Assembly: GCA_018302185.1 (NCBI GenBank)
Contig: JAGVZX010000098.1
Span: 1 to 9,632, forward strand
Length of the DNA stretch: 9,632 nt
Source of the DNA: Candidatus Woesearchaeota archaeon
GTDB taxonomy: Archaea > Nanobdellota > Nanobdellia > Woesearchaeales > UBA10200
Direction of reading: 5' to 3'
Positions within the stretch are counted from its first letter, which is position 1. Every line of letters starts with the position of its first letter. This document shows positions 6,216 to 9,632 of the stretch, one piece after another. The notes under the pieces are model-generated. The model searched no databases. It had not been told where the DNA came from and was given only the letters and a program-made list of their open reading frames with translations. The translations under genes were made by a program, and so were the position numbers.

Positions 6216-6629
6216 ATGAAAAAAACTAAGGTTAAGGCACAGCCTAAGGTTGATCTGAATAAGATCCAGTGGATTCTGAGGATTGGATTGTTCGGCGAAT
6301 TTCTAGGGCATGGTGTTTTTGCATGGCAGCTAAAGGCAAGATTTCTTGAGATGCTGACTGCATTTACAGGCATAACTGGCAGCCTAGCTAAAAATATCAT
6401 GATGACTATAGGAGCGATTGATATTGGTGTTGCAATCCTTGCATTGTTAAAGCCGATAAGGATCATATTGATCTATGCTGCGGTCTGGGGCTTTATGACA
6501 GCATTAGCAAGACCAGTTGCTGGCGACCCAATCTGGGATTTCATAGAAAGATGGGCAAACTGGGCAGTTCCTTTAGCACTCTTATATATACGCGGATTCC
6601 CAAAGAACAGAAAAGAGCTTTTCAGCTAA
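6216..6629 (+). CDS. Small four-helix membrane protein, DoxX-like
   Basis: This is a 137-residue protein with a basic N-terminus (residues 1-16) and about four hydrophobic segments (roughly 18-36, 58-78, 82-98, 112-126). Length and topology resemble DoxX/SdpI-type small membrane proteins; FGEFLGHGVFAW (26-37) and WDFIERWANWAVPLALL (107-123) look like conserved features, the latter of a kind seen in DoxX-like proteins. Conserved-looking His and Trp could contact a quinone or haem, but this is inference. It has its own promoter and a strong GGTGGTG site, and is followed by a T-rich terminator, so it appears to be transcribed alone. The function is unknown; DoxX-like is a moderate-confidence label. 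Confidence 0.55.
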   Translation: MKKTKVKAQPKVDLNKIQWILRIGLFGEFLGHGVFAWQLKARFLEMLTAFTGITGSLAKNIMMTIGAIDIGVAILALLKPIRIILIYAAVWGFMTALARPVAGDPIWDFIERWANWAVPLALLYIRGFPKNRKELFS

Positions 6630-6642
6630 GCAAATAGAAAGC

Positions 6643-6665
6643 TTTTTATTTTTATTTAATTTTTC
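6643..6665 (+). terminator. T-rich archaeal terminator
   Basis: Shortly after the stop at 6629 there is a run of T tracts (TTTTTATTTTTATTTAATTTTT) preceded by the palindrome AAAGCTTT. Oligo-T tracts on the coding strand are the main intrinsic termination signal of archaeal RNA polymerase. Confidence 0.6.
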
Positions 6666-6698
6666 ATATGTTTGTAGGCCATTATCTTTAAACAATAA

Positions 6699-6703
6699 GA
6701 GGT
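6699..6703 (+). promoter_or_regulatory. Ribosome binding site of the VKOR gene
   Basis: GAGGT lies 6 nt before the ATG at 6710, complementary to the 16S rRNA 3' end, and supports that start. A convincing TATA box is less clear; TTTTCATATG at 6661-6670 overlaps the terminator T tract. Confidence 0.5.
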
Positions 6704-6709
6704 TGTTGG

Positions 6710-7264
6710 ATGAAAAAGAGAATTAGAGATAGTAAAAAGAATATAGGCAAAAAGAGTGCATCATCTTCTAATTTCCTGCCAGAGCAATTAAGAAAAAACC
6801 TAAAGCTCATAATCATCTTCTCGATAATCGGCATCATTCTTTCGCTTTATCTTACATACCAACATTACAAAGAAGGCAAGGATGCATTCTGCCAGGCTTT
6901 AGGCGGCGGCTGTGATGTCGTCAATAAAAGCACATATTCTGAGTTAGGCGGCTTGCTTACATTATTCGGCTTTGACATCAATTTCCCATTCCCTGTTGCT
7001 GTAGTAGGATTATTAGGATTCCTATTTAATCTAGTTGTTGTGATGCTCTTAATAAAAGGAACAGGATTTGGGATCAAGAACAAGGCATCTATTCTGAAAG
7101 TTATGTTTGCAGCAAACCTGTTAGGATTATTGTTCGCAATCTTCGTGACATATATTGAATACGGCATATTGGAAGTGCCATGCTATTACTGTGATGCAAG
7201 CAAAGTTTCGCATGCGATAATTTTTATTGTTAGTGCAATTAACTTAAGATATATAAGAACATGA
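6710..7264 (+). CDS. Vitamin K epoxide reductase (VKOR) family protein
   Basis: This is a membrane quinone-linked oxidase that generates disulfides outside the cytoplasm, functionally like DsbB. It has 184 residues with a basic 30-residue N-terminal tail and four or five helices. All expected catalytic residues are present: loop cysteines C61 and C68 (AFCQALGGGCDVV), the conserved serine S74 (NKSTYSEL), and the quinone-proximal CYYC pair C158/C161. PFPVAVVGLLGFL (93-105) is the familiar family helix start. Bacterial and cyanobacterial homologues are often fused to a thioredoxin-like domain; here that partner is a separate gene overlapping by 4 nt (ATGA). Electrons would pass from the lipoprotein to VKOR and then to quinone. 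Confidence 0.93.
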   Translation: MKKRIRDSKKNIGKKSASSSNFLPEQLRKNLKLIIIFSIIGIILSLYLTYQHYKEGKDAFCQALGGGCDVVNKSTYSELGGLLTLFGFDINFPFPVAVVGLLGFLFNLVVVMLLIKGTGFGIKNKASILKVMFAANLLGLLFAIFVTYIEYGILEVPCYYCDASKVSHAIIFIVSAINLRYIRT

Positions 7265-7728
7265 CTTTAAGTATTAATGATAAGAGTTGTTTAGAGATGA
7301 ATACTGCAAAAAAAATATTATTGGCGATTCTGGCTATATTATCAATAGTATTAGTAGCATGCGGCTCATACCCCTATAATGTAGCTGATGTTGACACATT
7401 TGCAAAATGCCTTACAGAGAAAGGCGTGAAATATTACGGCGCTTTCTGGTGCGCCAACTGCGCAAAGCAGAACAAGATGCTAGGAACTTCAAAACAATAC
7501 ATCAATTATATAGAATGTGATCCTCGCTGCACAAGAGATGAAAACAATAAATTGCCTGCATATTGCGTGGGCAATCTAGGAAATCCAGAGCTCTGCATCG
7601 AGAAGAAAGTAGAGAAATACCCTGATTTTGAGTTTGCTGACGGCAGCAGATTAGTCGGCGTGCAGGAGTTTGAGACATTGGCTGGAAAGACAGGATGTGT
7701 TGCACCTAAAAAAATTGATAAAAATTAA
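7261..7728 (+). CDS. Thioredoxin-fold lipoprotein, VKOR partner
   Basis: This is a membrane-anchored extracytoplasmic thiol oxidoreductase. It has 155 residues from the ATG that overlaps the VKOR stop; an internal ATG at 7297 gives a textbook signal peptide (MNTAKK, a hydrophobic stretch, LVAC lipobox with C34 as the lipid-modified residue) and may be the real start. The mature part resembles the thioredoxin-like domain fused to VKOR in other organisms: YYGAFWCANCAKQ with the active site C64-x-x-C67, YIECDPRC (83-90), and a YPDFEF segment with probable cis-Pro P121. Besides C34, C64 and C67 it has six further cysteines (C50, C86, C90, C102, C112, C146) outside the signal region, many for this fold. 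It probably donates disulfides to exported proteins. Confidence 0.85.
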   Translation: MTLSINDKSCLEMNTAKKILLAILAILSIVLVACGSYPYNVADVDTFAKCLTEKGVKYYGAFWCANCAKQNKMLGTSKQYINYIECDPRCTRDENNKLPAYCVGNLGNPELCIEKKVEKYPDFEFADGSRLVGVQEFETLAGKTGCVAPKKIDKN

Positions 7729-7794
7729 GATATTTAATAAAATGGATTAGATTTAACTAATAAATAATATTAAAAATAATATTGATAGACAAAA

Positions 7795-7801
7795 GGTGAG
7801 G
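7795..7801 (+). promoter_or_regulatory. Strong Shine-Dalgarno site before ccdA
   Basis: GGTGAGG ends 5 nt before the ATG at 7807 and is close to a perfect anti-16S match, which fixes the start. The 78-bp gap upstream is AT-rich and includes a 7-4-7 perfect inverted repeat (7766-7783) of only A and T, of uncertain meaning. Confidence 0.65.
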
Positions 7802-7806
7802 AAAAC

Positions 7807-8520
7807 ATGGTGACAGAAATCTTATTGCCTACATGGTCAGTAGTATTTACAACAGCATTGATCGACAGCATTAATCCCTGTGCAATAGGCGTTCTTGTAT
7901 TACTTGTCACAACTTTGCTTGCAATGCACAAGAACAGGGGCAAGATGCTCATGGTCGGCACTATCTATATTACTGCTGTTTTTGTTACATATTTAGCTGC
8001 AGGCTTTGGATTGCTTTTCTTCATCCAGAAATTGAACATTGCCCAGCCTCTTAGTTATATCGTAGGCAGCATAGTGATTGTGCTTGGCTTGATAGAGATA
8101 AAAGATTTCTGGTGGTATGGACAGGGAATCTCACTCCAAATACCTGCAAAGAGAGCAGAGCAGATAAAGAAATGGATGGACCATGTCACAATACCTGGTG
8201 CAATCTTGCTAGGCGCATTTGTTGCTGCTGTTGAACTTCCTTGCACAGGCGGCCCATATTTGGCAATTACTACATTATTAGCAAAACTCGGTTTGTCATG
8301 GAGCATATTCTGGCTTTTAGTAGTCTATAACTTCATATTTGTGCTGCCTTTGATAGTCATACTCGTGATAGTGTATTTTGGACTGAATCCTGAGAAAGTC
8401 AAGAAATGGAAAAACACCCAAAAGAAATGGATGAGATTGTTCATGGGCTTGGTTATGCTTGCTCTTGGAGTATTGTTAATATTATGGGCAAATGGTGTTG
8501 TACAGATCGGCCTGAAATAA
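7807..8520 (+). CDS. ccdA: Cytochrome c biogenesis/thiol-disulfide transporter CcdA (DsbD family)
   Basis: This is a polytopic membrane protein that carries reducing equivalents from cytosolic thioredoxin to extracytoplasmic thiol proteins. It has 237 residues and about six helices, the compact CcdA form. The two redox cysteines that define the family are C25 in DSINPCAIGVL and C146 in VELPCTGGPY, each in its conserved Pro-Cys context. A basic loop with KRAEQIKKWMDH (115-126) separates the halves, and KKWKNTQKKW lies near 205. It follows the VKOR and thioredoxin-like lipoprotein by 78 bp with its own strong ribosome binding site. The lipoprotein is the obvious candidate partner; VKOR (oxidising) and CcdA (reducing) would then set its redox state. 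Confidence 0.92.
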   Translation: MVTEILLPTWSVVFTTALIDSINPCAIGVLVLLVTTLLAMHKNRGKMLMVGTIYITAVFVTYLAAGFGLLFFIQKLNIAQPLSYIVGSIVIVLGLIEIKDFWWYGQGISLQIPAKRAEQIKKWMDHVTIPGAILLGAFVAAVELPCTGGPYLAITTLLAKLGLSWSIFWLLVVYNFIFVLPLIVILVIVYFGLNPEKVKKWKNTQKKWMRLFMGLVMLALGVLLILWANGVVQIGLK

Positions 8521-8562
8521 TAGCAATTAGTCGCAATTAATATAAAATAATCCGAGATAATT

Positions 8563-8582
8563 CCCAAAAGTTAGATATACTT
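8563..8582 (+). promoter_or_regulatory. Probable promoter of a leaderless transcript
   Basis: TTAGATATA (8571-8579), preceded by the BRE-like CCAAAAG (8564-8570), is centred about 30 nt before the ATG at 8605, and no Shine-Dalgarno motif is seen near that ATG. This fits a leaderless or very short-leader message. A second TATA-like stretch, TTAATATAAAA, lies at 8537-8547. Confidence 0.45.
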
Positions 8583-8604
8583 CAAGAGATTATTCTATAC
8601 CACT

Positions 8605-9165
8605 ATGCCAAAAGACACTCTTCCTGAAGATGATAAGAAGAAGCTAGTTGACCTCTCTGAAATAAGCTTATCTCTTGATACGTATGATGATATCTTCTCT
8701 GATTTTGACCCAAGGCCTTATTCGCAACGGGCAATGTCAGATGATTTTATGGTCGAAGCAAAAAAAGCTGCTCGCGACAAGGTTACAGGAAATATTGAGC
8801 TGAATTTTCTTATACCAAAAGCAAAGAGGGATGTTCCTGCTGAATCCTTGATAAAAAAACGATTAAAAGAGCATTTTAGGAAACACCATAATCTTCTCAA
8901 GAAGGAAAAAAGAAGCATAATCAGGCAAGGGATATATCTTCTGCTAACAGGCATACTTATAATGGTGCTTACTGCATTTATTCTTTTCAGGTTTGGAGAA
9001 AAAAATTTCATGACTGCATTGCTCATAATCATACTTGAGCCTGCAGGCTGGTTCTTGTTCTGGGAAGGCATGCACCTTATATTCTTCGATGCAAAGACAA
9101 GGACACAGGACCTTGGATTCTATGCAAAGATGGCAAGCTGCGAAGTTAAGTTTATTGAGTACTAG
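8605..9165 (+). CDS. Two-helix membrane protein of unknown function
   Basis: I do not recognise a named family. The 186-residue protein has an acidic N-terminus (1-34), a striking stretch FDPRPYSQRAMSDDFMVEAKKAARDK (34-59), then IELNFLIPKAKR (64-75). A very basic region rich in Lys, Arg and His (84-106) follows. Two hydrophobic helices, about 109-128 and 136-161, form a hairpin; the second contains EPAGWFLFWEGMHLIF (145-160). The last 25 residues are soluble. There is no signal peptide, so both ends are probably cytoplasmic with the soluble N-terminal domain inside. The FDPRPYS-SDDF segment looks like a conserved motif of an uncharacterised membrane family. It stands alone with its own promoter, 84 bp after ccdA, and converges on a U32 gene. 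Confidence 0.65.
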   Translation: MPKDTLPEDDKKKLVDLSEISLSLDTYDDIFSDFDPRPYSQRAMSDDFMVEAKKAARDKVTGNIELNFLIPKAKRDVPAESLIKKRLKEHFRKHHNLLKKEKRSIIRQGIYLLLTGILIMVLTAFILFRFGEKNFMTALLIIILEPAGWFLFWEGMHLIFFDAKTRTQDLGFYAKMASCEVKFIEY

Positions 9166-9166
9166 G

Positions 9167-9187
9167 ATTTTATTAGAGCAATAAAAT
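9167..9187. terminator. Bidirectional terminator-like inverted repeat
   Basis: ATTTTATT (9167-9174) and AATAAAAT (9180-9187) are perfect 8-bp inverted repeats around a 5-nt loop, placed between the convergent stop codons at 9165 and 9193. Either strand reads T-rich, so it may stop transcription from both sides. The stem is all A/T and therefore weak. Confidence 0.5.
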
Positions 9188-9192
9188 AGAAT

Positions 9193-9632
9193 TTACAGCT
9201 TGTCATTCTTTCTTATCTTTTCTTTGATAGGAATAGTGATATGCGAGCCTTTTGCAGCAACTGCAATAGACTTATCATCGATAAATATGTTGCTGATCTT
9301 AGACTGCACATAACCAGTAGTCGGTCCAGTGATTATAACCTCATCTCCTACTTTAATTTTCTCAGCTTCAACAATAAATTCACCAACTTTAGATTTGCTG
9401 AAATAATTCTTGGCTTTGCCGACATATATCTTCTCTTTAGTTGCTTTTGAACCAGCTGCGTTACTCCATCCCCCTAATTTCTTTCCTAGGTAATATCCGC
9501 CGTGCCAGAATCCTCTGTTATAAACTTCCTCTATTCTTTTTGTCCACTCTTCAATCTTCTCTTTGGTATAAGAGACATATTTTCCATCAGATTTTCCCTT
9601 GAGATAGCTGTCAGCAGCTTCCCTATACACCT
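9193..9632 (-). CDS. U32-family peptidase/tRNA-hydroxylation-type protein, C-terminal part
   Basis: This is the C-terminal 145-146 residues of a U32-family protein; the gene begins beyond the right edge. The first possible start inside the window, GTG at 9628-9630, reads as an internal Val before YREAADSYL and is not a real start. The U32 C-terminal features are EVYNRGFWHGGYYLGKKL (35-52), GSKATKEKIYVGKAKNYF (60-77), and the small beta-barrel VGDEVIITGPTTGYVQ (94-109). U32 proteins were first described as collagenase-like peptidases; bacterial relatives (TrhP/RlhA) act in prephenate-dependent RNA hydroxylation. Which role applies here cannot be told without the N-terminal barrel and its cysteines. 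It is convergent with the preceding gene, with 27 bp between stops. Confidence 0.85.
   Translation of the reverse strand, partial: VYREAADSYLKGKSDGKYVSYTKEKIEEWTKRIEEVYNRGFWHGGYYLGKKLGGWSNAAGSKATKEKIYVGKAKNYFSKSKVGEFIVEAEKIKVGDEVIITGPTTGYVQSKISNIFIDDKSIAVAAKGSHITIPIKEKIRKNDKL

Noticed and set aside
7766..7783. 7-4-7 inverted repeat AATATTA-AAAA-TAATATT upstream of ccdA
   Set aside because: It is composed only of A and T in an AT-rich spacer and has no following T tract; chance is a good explanation, so no terminator or operator was called.
9628..9630. GTG as start codon of the minus-strand gene
   Set aside because: Sequence from this codon onward is internal to the U32 family and the frame stays open to the window edge, so the gene is 5'-truncated by the window.

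Overview
The window looks archaeal. The DNA is AT-rich and genes are packed into short, often overlapping operons. Upstream signals include archaeal TATA boxes (clearest at 2840-2847), GGTG-type ribosome binding sites (6206-6212, 7795-7801) and T-rich terminators. The gene content (NiFe-hydrogenase with HypA/HypC, Acr3/ArsC, VKOR with CcdA, an archaeal-type U32 protein) would fit a small-genome anaerobic or microaerobic archaeon, possibly a DPANN lineage such as Woesearchaeota. That placement is inference from style and content; no rRNA or other phylogenetic marker is present.

Region 1 (1-2808, + strand) is a hydrogenase operon. It opens with the 3' end of a NiFe-hydrogenase large subunit carrying the DPCxxCxxH nickel ligands and a 7-residue tail. 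An M52 tail-cleaving endopeptidase follows, then an EamA/DMT permease, a DUF6390-like protein, HypA (nickel delivery) and HypC (Fe(CN)2CO chaperone). Gaps are 41 bp, -10, 3, -19 and 11 bp, so it probably forms one transcript. HypB, D, E and F are not in the window.

Region 2 (2833-6029, + strand) is an arsenic-resistance operon. It has a TATA box, an 8-6-8 ArsR-type palindrome, the reading frame of an ArsR repressor that has lost its N-terminal part and start codon, the Acr3 arsenite exporter, the thioredoxin-type arsenate reductase ArsC, and an APC amino acid permease overlapping arsC by 4 nt. ArsC would make arsenite and Acr3 would expel it. The broken repressor beside a preserved operator is the most interesting local feature.

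Region 3 (6216-8520, + strand) holds a small DoxX-like membrane protein, then a thiol-redox set: VKOR (disulfide generation), a cysteine-rich thioredoxin-fold lipoprotein overlapping it by 4 nt, and CcdA (electron delivery from cytosolic thioredoxin). Together they could make and rearrange disulfides outside the membrane.

Region 4 (8605-9632) holds a two-helix membrane protein of unknown function, then, convergent on the minus strand, the C-terminal part of a U32-family protein. A perfect 8-bp inverted repeat lies between the two stop codons. No tRNA, rRNA, CRISPR array, insertion sequence or replication origin was seen. No novel multi-gene system is proven. The best candidates for new biology are the operator with its truncated ArsR, the EamA and DUF6390 genes inside the hydrogenase maturation operon, and the permease joined to arsC.
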